A stretch of 64,000 bases of DNA, from contig CM039462.1 of the NCBI GenBank assembly GCA_022414725.1, positions 80,533,137 through 80,597,136 on the forward strand, written 5' to 3'. Positions 30,684-38,449 of this stretch are shown here, piece by piece (position 1 is the first letter of the stretch; every line of letters starts with the position of its first letter). The DNA is from Microglena sp. YARC (taxonomy: Eukaryota > Chlorophyta > Chlorophyceae > Chlamydomonadales > Chlamydomonadaceae). The notes below the pieces were generated by a model. It made no database searches. It had not been told where the DNA came from and was given only the letters and a program-made list of their open reading frames with translations. The position numbers were made by a program, and so were the translations under genes.

Positions 30684-32617
30684 AGTGGGGGGGGGGGGGG
30701 GGGGTCTGTGGGTTAGCTAGCAGCATCAGGGAGGGGGTAGCTGATTCTAAAGCCAGGCTGAGTCCTGGGGGGCTTAGGACCGCTTCTATCTATGGCTGGA
30801 ATTGCAGTATGATAGGGAGGAGGGCGTGGTGATTTATTGTTCACCTTGATGTCTGCTGGTGCGCTTGCCAAAGCTCTTACTGCCAAAGCTATAAAAAAAA
30901 TGTATATATATACAATAAAAATAACTAGGACGCGAATTCGCGAGCACAATCCCTTCAAACACGGGAGAGACAAAAACAAAAGTTCTCCAAACCTCATTTG
31001 TATTGCATATTCGGATTCCTATTGGAATTCTACGTCATTTAGCTTATATATAAAAACAAACTAATGTATTGTTCACCCAACCGTGATAGGATTACCTTGA
31101 GGTCTGCCGGTGCGCTTGCCAAAGCTTTTACTGCCAAAGCTCTTCTTCATTACAGGATTCATACTGCGACGAGCACGCAGTACAGTTGACAGAACCGTTT
31201 CCTGCAGGGGACATGGATTGGGTGGGGAGGATTGATTCGAATTTGAATTTCGTACTGCGACGAGCGCGCACGGTACACTCAACATCATCGTGTCAAAATC
31301 AAATAGCTCCAAATGGCTCTAAGTTGGGACCCCCAAAATCAAATAGCTCCAAATGGCTCTAAGCTGGGACCCCCAAAATCAAATAGCTCCAAATGGCTCT
31401 AAGCTGGGACCCCCAAAATCAAATAGCTCCAAATGGCTCTAAGCTGGGACCCCCAAAATCAAATAGCTCCAAATGGCTCTAAGCTGGGACCCCCAAAATC
31501 AAATAGCTCCAAATGGCTCTAAGCTGGGACCCCCAAAATCAAATAGCTCCAAATGGCTCTAAGCTGGGACCCCCAAAATCAAATAGCTCCAAATGGCTCT
31601 AAGCTGGGACCCCCAAAATCAAATACCTCCAAATGGCTCTAAGCTGGGACCCCCAAAATCAAATACCTCCAAATGGCTCTAAGCTGGGACCCCCAAAATC
31701 AAATACCTCCAAATGGCTCTAAGCTGGGACCCCCAAAATCAAATAGCTCCAAATGGCTCTAAGCTGAGACCCCCAAAATCAAATACCTCCAAATGGCTCT
31801 AAGCTGGGACCCCCAAAATCAAATACCTCCAAATGGCTCTAAGCTGGGACCCCCAAAATCAAATACCTCCAAATGGCTCTAAGCTGGGACCCCCAAAATC
31901 AAATACCTCCAAATGGCTCTAAGCTGGGACCCCCAAAATCAAATAGCTCCAAATGGCTCTAAGCTGGGACCCCCAAATAAAATGGTCAACAATGGAATAC
32001 CTCCAATCAATGCGACATCTCCGAAACCAAGGTAATACCAACAAAACACCTACGTACAACATTTTACACTTGTGTTACAAGTAGAATCTTACCTTGCCCA
32101 GCATGGCTTGTACATCACGTGAGATGAGACCACCACCGTGTACATCTTACTAATCTTTCCTTACCTTGCCCAGCATGGCTTGTACATCACGTGAGATGAG
32201 ACCACCACCGTGTACATCTTACTCATCTGCCCTTTCCTTGCCCAGCATGGCTTGTACATCACGTGAGATGAGACCACCAATGTGTACATCTTACTAATCT
32301 TTCCTTACCTTGCCCAGCATGGCTTGTACATCACGTGAGATGAGACCACCACTGTGTACATCTTACTCATCTGTCCTCACCTTGCCCAGCATGACTTGTT
32401 CATCATGTGAAATGAGACCACCACCGTGTACATCTTACTCATCTGTCATTACCTTGCCCAGCATGGCTTGTACATCACGTGAGATGTGACCACCAACGTA
32501 CACATCTGACTAATCTTTCCTTACCTTGCCCAGCATGGCTTGTACATCACGTGAGATGAGACCACCGACGTGTACGTCAAACTCATTTTCGTTCCTCTTC
32601 TTAGAACGCCAACGCGT
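25363..32617 (-). CDS. three-exon segment of a gene for a large, disordered, multiply repeated protein
   Basis: Three exons join with matching phase: 32617-32525 (31 codons, GAGCAG|ACG to AAG|GTAAGG), 31201-31096 (CTGCAG|GAA to CAAG|GTAATC, ending in phase 1) and 30215-25363 (TTGCAG|TT, restoring a Val codon, to TGA). The first two give SRDVQAMLGK followed by ETVLSTVLRARRSMN and a basic KKSFGSKSFGKRTGR. The last adds ~1616 residues, strongly low-complexity, with successive arrays: ~38-residue SINLGGEI units (30060-29290), ~30-residue FQDPHA units (29135-28770), LHADVP hexamers (28690-28290), GSQAGGEPAGID pairs, VAEPE heptamers (27975-27770), SDPPYPQRYPA units (27215-26990) and LSGVAQGANS 12-mers (26380-26140). 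No catalytic domain or membrane segment was seen. Function is unknown. The true 3' end may be a donor at ACCAG|GTGTGG near 25390. Upstream exons are likely (see 34767-38443). Confidence 0.7.
30228..30825 (-). repeat. three extra copies of the start of the large exon, split by GT/G-run repeats
   Basis: Minus-strand segments at about 30440-30315, 30645-30545 and 30815-30715 repeat the acceptor and first ~30 codons of the large exon (VPAIDRSSPK, VPAMDRSGPE, IPAIDRSGPK, each followed by a TQPGF segment and YPLP). Each copy then runs into (GT)n and G-run sequence. Only the last copy, at 30215, continues into the long frame. The others are intronic pseudo-copies or alternative exons. Confidence 0.9.
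30836..30892 (-). repeat. copy of the 3' end of the middle exon and its donor
   Basis: GCTTTGGCAGTAAGAGCTTT, GGCAAGCGCACC and CATCAAG|GTGAAC repeat the end of exon 31201-31096 (FGSKSFGKRTGRPQ) as FGSKSFGKRTSRHQ, complete with a GT donor. Confidence 0.85.
31285..31978. repeat. 40-bp minisatellite, 17 units
   Basis: The unit is AAATAGCTCCAAATGGCTCT plus AAGCTGGGACCCCCAAAATC and is almost invariant. Variation is mainly AGCTCC versus ACCTCC, with the C variants clustered in the right half. It lies in the intron between exons 32617-32525 and 31201-31096. Confidence 0.97.
32088..32524 (-). repeat. six extra tandem copies of the end of exon 32617-32525, each with its splice donor
   Basis: The minus strand repeats a ~65-70-bp unit, GTGGTCTCATCTCACGTGAT, GTACAAGCCATGCTGGGCAA, G|GTAAGG. 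This is the exon segment GGLISRDVQAMLGK plus donor and some intron. Copies differ slightly (for example TCTCATTTCACATGATGAAC near 32395). Each keeps the reading frame up to the donor except a few diverged ones. With the exon itself there are seven copies. Confidence 0.9.
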
Positions 32618-32654
32618 CTGCTCAAAGGAGAGTGCAAATGAGTAGGGTCAGAGG

Positions 32655-32770
32655 CATGGATTATATATTTATATATATTCGCATCTATATTCTTATATAT
32701 TCGTATATAAGATTATATATAATTATGTATACTTCAATACAATATTATTACATCTCATGTTATACACCGC
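32655..32770. repeat. TA-rich tract
   Basis: TATATATT/TATATTCG simple sequence. It is followed by CTGCTCAAAGGAGTGCAA, an extra copy of the acceptor region (CACTCCTTTGAGCAG on the minus strand) of exon 32617-32525. Confidence 0.8.
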
Positions 32771-33100
32771 TTCTGCTCAAAGGAGTGCAAGTGGGTGAAT
32801 GGGTGAGCATGGGTGGTATGGCCCCAGCCCCCCCCACCCCCCACCCACCCCCAACTTTCAGTATTGGGGCCGAGTTGGCATGGATGTCTCAAGCTCGCCA
32901 GCGTTGAGGGGTGCTTCCAGCTTAGCAGGATCACATCTGCGTCAAGATCACAACTCAAGTAAGAGTGGGTGCAAGGATGGGGTGTTGGTTGCATAGCTTA
33001 CGGGGTTGTCAAGTATGATATATAGTATATATATATGCTTATGTCGTGGTGGGGTGGGGTGGGAGCCCAATGCATGTGTATGGTCTCTGCGTTGGGGTAC
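32771..33100 (-). other. C-run/CA tract and a possible exon
   Basis: 32820-32860 is C-rich simple repeat. On the minus strand CTTGACGCAG|A near 32945 opens a coding-looking stretch (DPAKLEAPLNAGELETSMP) that reaches a stop without a clear GT donor, so it is only a candidate exon or exon relic. Confidence 0.35.
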
Positions 33101-33112
33101 CCAGTAATGATA

Positions 33113-33192
33113 ACGCCTGGTGGTGTGTTGTGGTGTCGCATGTAATGCTGTTCATTCCTCTTGCTAGATTGCTTCTTTACTGCCTCAGCTTC
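33113..33192 (-). CDS. possible small exon (low confidence)
   Basis: On the minus strand CTGACCAG|GAA opens a frame EAEAVKKQSSKRNEQHYMRH, highly charged and coding-like, that runs into a SINE-tail fragment (33105-33125, CACCACCAGGCGTTATCATT). A 33-bp segment around the acceptor is tandemly duplicated (33183-33245). The exit donor is unclear, possibly GGC|GTTATC inside the SINE tail. It may belong to the same gene as the flanking exons. Confidence 0.3.
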
Positions 33193-33262
33193 CTGGTCAG
33201 AGCAGACGTACTGCCTCAGCCATCTGGTCAGAGCAGATGTGCAAGATTGGCGCACATCATAG

Positions 33263-33452
33263 AATGATAAAGCCAGGTGGGGCGTAGTATTAAGGGAGCC
33301 CTGCCTTACGGCAGTAGAGAACGGGCTGCTAATTTACCTGGGCAGTGCTACCATGGCAGTTGACAGCGACCGCAAGCACTGAAGCGCACCCTAGGGATTC
33401 AAACCCAGAACCTTATTGTTTCTTCGAGCTCTACCTTTGAGCCAATCGTCAA
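33263..33452 (-). mobile_element. tRNA-derived SINE, subfamily A
   Basis: On the minus strand: head TTGGCTCAAAGGTAGAGCTC (A box), B box GGGTTTGAATCC, middle CGGTCGCTGTCAACTGCCAT and GGTAGCACTGCCCAG, then CAGCCCGTTCTCTACTGCCG and the end CTACGCCCCACCTGGCTTTA. This is nearly full length, with the terminal GGCGTTATCATTA diverged. Confidence 0.85.
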
Positions 33453-33559
33453 AATTCATTCTTCAGTATAGCATGCGGTCTCCGGCATTATTAAAAGCCA
33501 TTTACATTTCATGTACCGTATACATGCTAGCATTTTTACTGTTTGGAGCATAGCTTTTC

Positions 33560-33896
33560 TTTTCAGCTACCTGCAGCAAGCTTCTGGGCAGCTCCCCTGG
33601 CTTGCTAACCAAGTAACCAGTGAATCCAACAGCTTTTGGGCAGCTCCCCTGGCTTGCTAACCAGTGAATCCAACAGCTTCTGGGCAGCTCCCCTGGCTTG
33701 CTAACCAGTGAATCCAACAGCTTCTGGGCAGCTCCCCTGGATTGCTAACCAGTGAATCCAACAGCTTCTGGGCAGCTCTCCTGTCTTGCTAACCAGTGAA
33801 TCCAACAGCTTCTGGGCAGCTCCCCTGGCTTGCTAACTAGTGAATCCAACAGCTTCTGGGCAGCTCCCCCGGATTGCTAACCAGTGAATCCAACAG
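33560..33896. repeat. 44-bp minisatellite, about 8 units
   Basis: Unit CAGCTTCTGGGCAGCTCCCC plus TGGCTTGCTAACCAGTGAAT and CCAA. One unit has a CAAGTAACC duplication. The segment before it (33505-33560) is repeated in inverted form at 34130-34185 (AGCTGAAAAGAAAAGC and ATGCTAGC), so the interval is bracketed by a short inverted repeat. Confidence 0.95.
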
Positions 33897-33915
33897 CAAT
33901 GAAGTGCATTTTGTT

Positions 33916-34030
33916 TTTCTAGTTGTGAAAGGACTTTCACCCCAGGAGGTGGGTCTCCCGACACAAACCAGCGACACGGAGGATTCAGTTCGAATGGTGG
34001 TGCCCCTCCTACAATATGCAAAGTAGGCGC
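33916..34030 (+). repeat. dispersed repeat R, near-complete copy
   Basis: Nearly identical to 7996-8108, from TTTTCTAGTTGTGAAAGGAC to the end AATATGCAAAGTAGGCGCAC. High identity between copies 26 kb apart suggests recent mobility. Confidence 0.85.
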
Positions 34031-34263
34031 ACTTATCTTGAAGCTGGATGTATCATATTTTTAGTAACATTGAAATCTTGGGGCTTATCCCAGCCGCTAG
34101 CTTAGGGAGCTGCATAGAAGCTGCTGCATTTAGCTGAAAAGAAAAGCCATGTACATTGCGAGTACCATGTACATGCTAGCTGCACAGAGAATGTACCGCC
34201 TCCTGTACCAGCATTCTTTCCACAAGTCGCATGAAGGAGTCCCTACCGCCTGGAGGGTGACAC

Positions 34264-34481
34264 TTGCTATGTCTGCCATGGTGATGATAACGCCTGGTGG
34301 GGCGTGGTGTTAAGGGAACCCGTCGTACGCGGGTAGGGAGCGGTCTTCTACCTCAACTGGACAAGCTACCATCGCGGTTGACAACGACCTGCAACGCCAA
34401 GAGCGACCGAAGGGGGATCGAACCCCCGACTCTTCATCCTCATAGTGATTTGGTCTACCACTAGACCAATGCATATCACCG
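34264..34481 (-). mobile_element. tRNA-derived SINE, subfamily B, best preserved copy
   Basis: On the minus strand: A-box region GGTCTAGTGGTAGACC with a perfect D stem, B box GGGGGTTCGATCCCCC with a perfect T stem, middle CGTTGCAGGTCGTTGTCAAC and ATGGTAGCTTGTCCAG, then CTACCCGCGTACGACGGGTT and end CACGCCCCACCAGGCGTTAT. The anticodon arm is degenerate, so it is not scored as a tRNA gene. The tail is shared with subfamily A but the head is different. Confidence 0.88.
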
Positions 34482-34504
34482 AAAGGGGCTTATGGTGAAT
34501 TTAC

Positions 34505-34668
34505 CCAGCTGCGGCGTACCTGTATGAATTTTGCCGCCCTATGCTCTCTAACCACCACCACCACCACCAACATACCACCACAAACATACCACCACCACCA
34601 AACCTATATTCCCAGCCACCCCAACCTAGCTTCTATAAATATACCTTTATCCTACTTCCTACCCCCCC

Positions 34669-34699
<31 letters not shown>

Positions 34700-34766
34700 A
34701 CCTCAACCCCCACCCACCCACCCCACCCCACACCTCACCCCCACCCCACACCCAGCTGCGGCGTAC
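34505..34766 (-). repeat. copy of the end of exon 34874-34767 plus CCA/C-run simple repeats
   Basis: The 48-bp segment CAGCTGCGGCGTACCTGTAT plus AATTTTGCCGCCCTATGCTC at 34505-34552 is repeated at 34753-34800, where it is the 3' end of an exon with its donor (CATACAG|GTACGC). Between them lie (ACC)n, a ~28-nt C run and (CA)n sequence. It is another junction copied into the intron. Confidence 0.9.
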
Positions 34767-34957
34767 CTGTATGAATTTTGCCGCCCTATGCTCTCTAACC
34801 CAAGGGTCCCTCTCATCTCGTATTTTGCTAGCTCTGTGGATGGAGTCAAATATCCCAAGTACGCGGCGATTACCCTGAAATAAGAGGTGTGTGTATATGT
34901 ATGTATGTGTGTGGGTGTGGGTGGGTGGGTGGGTATGGGTGTCTGTGTGTGTGTGTG

Positions 34958-35013
<56 letters not shown>

Positions 35014-35494
35014 CTCTCTGTCATATCTATTGGATGGTTGGGTGGTTGGGTGGTTGGATATCCAGACACTGCAGATGTGGGGGTTGGGTGGTTGGGTGGT
35101 TGGATATCCAGACACAGCAGATGTGGTGGTTGGGTGGTTGGATATCCAGACACTGCAGATTTGGGGGTTGGGTGGTTGGGTGGTTGGATATACAGACACT
35201 GCAGATGTGGGGAGTTGGTGGTTGGGTGGTTGGATATCCAGACACTGCAGATGTGGGTGGTTGGTGGTTGGGTGGTTGGATATCCAGACACAGCAGATGT
35301 GGGGGTTGGGTGGTTGGGTGGTTGGATATTCAGACACTGCAGATGTGGGGGTTTGGTGGTTGGGTGGTTGGATATCCAGACACAGCTGGTGTGGGGGTTG
35401 GGTGGTTGGAGCTATGGTTTCATGCACTCACCCTCTCTGCCGCATTAAGTATCTTCTCTTCTGAGGCTTGGACATTTTTTCTCTCTTCATCGTC
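34767..35494 (-). CDS. two internal exons of a large minus-strand gene
   Basis: Exon 35494-35432 (63 nt, TTTCAG|GAC to AGG|GTGAGT) and exon 34874-34767 (108 nt, TTTCAG|GGT to CAG|GTACGC) have excellent splice consensus and are both multiples of three. In phase 0 they read DDEERKNVQASEEKILNAAE and FDSIHRASKIRDERDPWVRE followed by HRAAKFIQ, a charged helical sequence faintly like an IQ-motif start. A second frame (phase 2) is also open in both and is the one that would follow directly from exon 36348-36243, so the frame is not settled. They probably belong to the same gene as 36243-38443 and 25363-32617. No family was recognised. Confidence 0.5.
34885..35420. repeat. GT and GTCT microsatellites plus ~62-bp minisatellite in an intron
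   Basis: 34885-34960 is GT/GGGT-rich. 34961-35013 is (GTCT)n. 35035-35410 repeats GGTTGGGTGGTTGGATATCC plus AGACACTGCAGATGTGGGG about seven times. The long frames on both strands are artefacts of these repeats. Confidence 0.95.
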
Positions 35495-35579
35495 CTGAAA
35501 CACAGCAGCATAGTAAAACGGGTCAGATTCCAACTAATGGAGGCATATATATACATATGTATATGTACTAGTAGGGAAG

Positions 35580-35880
35580 CCCGTGTGGTCGCTGGCCCCC
35601 CCTCCCTTCCCCCCCTCCTTCTTCACCACTCCCTGTGTCCTCCTTCCTCCCCCCCCACCCCTGCCTGTGCCCTCCTTCCTACCCCCTCCCTCTTTTCTGT
35701 TGCCTATCCTCGTTGACTTCCCCTTAGCCCTCCCTCCATCTCTCCCCCTTCTCTGTTTTCTCTCTCCTATCCTCCTTGACTTCCCCTCGACCCTGAGATT
35801 TGGTGAACCTGGCCAGGACTCGAAACTCAGACCCGTCTGATCGTTGACTGGGTAATACTATACCATACAGCCCAGAGCTC
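35580..35880 (-). mobile_element. tRNA-like retroposon with purine-rich tail (candidate)
   Basis: On the minus strand GCTGTATGGTATAGTATTAC (A-box-like) and GAGTTTCGAGTCCTGGC (B-box-like) are spaced as in a tRNA, followed by CAGGTTCACCAAATCTCAGG and a long GA-rich tract. On the plus strand this tract appears as CCCTCC/CTTCCTCC. It does not share the tail of the other SINEs. Confidence 0.4.
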
Positions 35881-35924
35881 AAAACTTGATTGTACATCAT
35901 TATATACATCATGATCATGATTTA

Positions 35925-36245
35925 TACCACGCTGATGGTCACACTGTCCTGCACACGTTTACATGCTGATGGTCACACAATGCTGATGCTCACACTGTCC
36001 TGCACACGTTTAAATGCTGATGAACACAATCCTGCACACGTTTAAATACGGTATTATGCGGTATTAAATATGGTATTATTAGTATAAGGCATTTCATGCA
36101 GCTTGCATGTGAACCACCCAAACACGCATCCTGCCCCTGTACACCATGTACACCATACACACTGTCCTGCACACGTTTGCATGCTGATGGTCACACAATG
36201 CTGATGGTCTCACTGTACACCACACACACTGCCCCTGTACACCAT
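35925..36245. repeat. CACACTGTCCTGCACACGTTT repeats and copied exon junction pieces
   Basis: Units with GCTGATGGTCACACAATGCT and CACTGTCCTGCACACGTTT recur five to six times. GCCCCTGTACACCATG, which abuts the donor of exon 36348-36243, is repeated near 36133 and 36231. Confidence 0.75.
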
Positions 36246-36740
36246 GCACGTCTGTGTGCCAGCCCTCCATGGGTCTTCGGGTGTGCATCAATGATTTCTA
36301 CCATGCTGTTCGCACAATTACTCGCGTTGATATGTTCTTCTATGCAGTCTGTGTATGAAACACCCAAACATGCATACAGTGTTTTATCCATTTTTTTGAA
36401 TGGCTCAATGGCAGAGCTCCGTGGGCGACGAAGGTGACGGGTTTGAATCCCCACGGGTGCGCCTTAGTGTTCGCGGTCGCTGTCAACCGCCACGGTAGCT
36501 TTGTCCAGGTAAAGTAGCAGCCCGTTCCCTACCGCCGTAAGATGGGGCTTCCATAATACCACGCCCCACCAGGCGTTATCATTACTTTTCCTTTCCGTAT
36601 ATGAAACACCCAAACATGCATACAGTTTTTTTTCTTTTTTCCCTTTCAGTATATGCAACACCCAAACATGCATACAATGCCTTTTTGGCGGTGCCCCCCC
36701 TTCTGAAGGCGGGAGCCCCCAGTGTTACCCATTTGTCCGT

Positions 36741-36776
<36 letters not shown>

Positions 36777-38443
36777 CCATCCGTGATGAAGCCCGAAACG
36801 TCAGCCAACGGTCTCGCAACTAACTCGCTTCCGTTGCCACCTGTCGCTCCCTCGCGATCACTCTCCGCCATTTTTAGCGTCGCAGGCGACGCTGCATAGA
36901 ACTTGTCGTTTTAGCCTCTCCTGGCTCGGTTGGGCAAGTCCCATATGCCTATTTGGCCAACCCCTGGACTGTCACAACATAAACAAACATACGCACATAC
37001 ACACGCACATAGACAAACACAATTACACACATGCATACAGACACACATACACAAAAAACCACACATACACATAAACACACGTATACATACACATACACAC
37101 GCACGCACACACACACACGTACATACAGACCCTTGAACTGCGCAATCACGACCCCTTGCACACCATAACACTTAACGGTATCTCTGTCCAAGAGCCTGTC
37201 ACTGTTTTTTCGTGTGCGACGCGTCATAGTTGGCTGGTAGTGGTGCCGAAGGGGTGCCACAAGGGTGCATAAAAGGGTGCGAAGGGGTGCCACAAGGGGT
37301 GCATAAAAGGCTGCCGAAGGGGTGCCACAAGGGTGCATAGAAGGCTGCTGAAGGGGTGCCACAAGGGTGCATAAAAGGGTGCCACAAGGGTGCATAAAAG
37401 GGTGCCGAAGGGGTGCCGCAAGGGGTGCCACAAGGGTGCATAACAGGGCTAATTTTGCAGTGGAAGAGGAGCATAAATGTGCTAACTTTGCAGCTAAAGG
37501 GTCTGTGTTGACGTTGTGTTTTTCTTAGTTATACTTCATTGCCGCACATGCATATTGAGCGGCTCGGTGCGACCCCAGTGCAATGTGCTGCCCTCTGAAC
37601 CCTGCGGGGCGCAAAGCATAGGGCTGCAATGTTCACGTGCTACTATGAAGCATAACTAAGAAAAACAACAATGTCAACACAGACCCTCTAGCTGCAAACT
37701 TAGCACATTTATGCTCCTCTTCCACTGCAAATTTAGGGGGTCTTCGGCACCCTTATCTGCACCCTTGTGGCACCCCTTTGGCACTCCTACTACTCATAAT
37801 GCCCCCTGGTAAGCCAAACAAAAGGGTGCCAGTGACCTCCCAAATTAGCAGGGGGGGCGCACTGTGTACTTCTGTCTGGCAGCCTGCATGTGATGCCCAG
37901 GCTGCATGTGACTTCCCACATCTATGATATCCTTCATGCCGACTGCCGCACCCTCCTGTGAGTTTATATACTCTATCATGCAATCTGACTAAGAAAAACA
38001 CAAACATGAACACAGAAGATACGCACCGTGTATTTCTGTCTGGCAGCCTGCCTGTGTGCCCCAAGGTCCACGTCTATGCTATCGGCCATGCTAACGGTCA
38101 CACGTTTCTGCGCTTTCAGATGCTCTTGCATCCAATCTCCTCTACGAACTTGATTCGCTTCTTGGCTCTTCCTTGCGGCGACCCGCTGGTTGGCAGCTAA
38201 CATTCGTATCATCCCAGCCTTGGCCCTGGCTCTTGCAAATTTGCTTTGTGGAGAGCCGCTATGGTCTTCGGCTGGGCTGGGTAAGGCATCGACCCCCTCC
38301 TCTGATGCTGATGCACAGGCTGGTGGTTTCTGTAGGGTGAGAGAAATTGACGTCGATGGCGCGGGGGCTTGGTTCTCGGGCAGGAAGCTAGGTTTTATGT
38401 CACCACACGAACCCGTAGGGGGAAACGCAAACAAGAATGACAT
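36243..38443 (-). CDS. 5' exons of a large unidentified gene (three exons, phase-consistent)
   Basis: Exon 38443-38027 starts with ATG and gives 139 residues: a Ser/Pro-rich N-terminus ([12 protein letters not shown], then [16 protein letters not shown]) followed by a helical, basic stretch ([20 protein letters not shown], then [14 protein letters not shown]), ending at ACG|GTGCGT in phase 0. Exon 37233-37164 (ACCAG|CCA to TATG|GTGTGC, phase 1) gives [20 protein letters not shown]. Exon 36348-36243 (CACAG|AC to CATG|GTGTAC, phase 2) completes an Asp codon and reads [20 protein letters not shown] then [14 protein letters not shown]. The phase agreement supports the chain, although the middle exon is short and its donor average. 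No conserved domain was recognised. It probably continues into 35494-34767 and beyond. The ATG at 38443 is the first in frame, but an earlier non-coding exon cannot be excluded. Confidence 0.5.
36396..36592 (+). mobile_element. tRNA-derived SINE, subfamily A, plus orientation, full length
   Basis: Head with A box TGGCTCAATGG (36401-36411) and B box GGTTTGAATCC (36440-36450). Middle TTCGCGGTCGCTGTCAACCG and ACGGTAGCTTTGTCCAGG, then AGCAGCCCGTTCCCTACCGC and the end CCACGCCCCACCAGGCGTTA-TCATTA. The element sits within copies of a CACCCAAACATGCATACAGT repeat (36351, 36598, 36651). Confidence 0.88.
36683..36908 (+). repeat. dispersed repeat family A with internal (CCAT)n
   Basis: Starts TTTTTGGCGGTGCC, then GGGAGCCCCCAGTGTTACCC, an expanded CCATCCATCCATCCGT tract (36740-36783), GATGAAGCCCGAAACGTCAG, CCAACGGTCTCGCAACTAAC and the end GCGTCGCAGGCGACGCTGCA. 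The microsatellite sits at the TTTGTCCGTC position of other copies. Confidence 0.85.
36950..37135. repeat. CA/ACAT-rich simple sequence
   Basis: Degenerate ACACAT/ATACACAC repeats. No coding support. Confidence 0.85.
37238..37450. repeat. minisatellite GGTGCCACAAGGGTGCATAA, ~30-bp units
   Basis: About seven units alternate GGTGCCACAAGGGTGCATAA with AAGGGTGCCGAAGG. An inverted piece (GGCACCCTT..TGCACCCTTGTGGCACC) follows on the far side of the inverted repeat at 37452-37732. Confidence 0.9.
37452..37732. other. large inverted repeat, ~87-bp arms around a ~105-bp loop
   Basis: The left arm (TTTGCAGTGGAAGAGGAGCA, then CTGTGTTGACGTTG and TTTTTCTTAGTTAT) is repeated in reverse complement at 37644-37732 with only a few mismatches. 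The arms extend outward into inverted copies of the adjacent minisatellite. A further copy of the CTAAGAAAAACA(C)AA segment lies at 37988. It could be a foldback element. It lies in the intron between the first two candidate exons of the minus-strand gene. Confidence 0.9.
37860..37905 (-). repeat. copy of the 3' end of exon 38443-38027
   Basis: The minus strand reads CAGGCTGCCAGACAGAAGTA CAC then AGTGCGC, repeating the last ~25 bases of the exon (RQAARQKYT) and the start of its donor (GTGCGT), about 150 bp into the intron. Confidence 0.8.
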
Positions 38444-38449
38444 TGAGTT

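Noticed and set aside
31285..31978. CRISPR-like array
   Set aside because: 40-bp direct repeats without unique spacers, in a eukaryotic intron. The same applies to the 55-bp and 100-bp arrays.
34887..35498. Frames of ~185-210 codons in all six frames
   Set aside because: They follow GT, GTCT and GGTTGGATATCC repeats in an intron.
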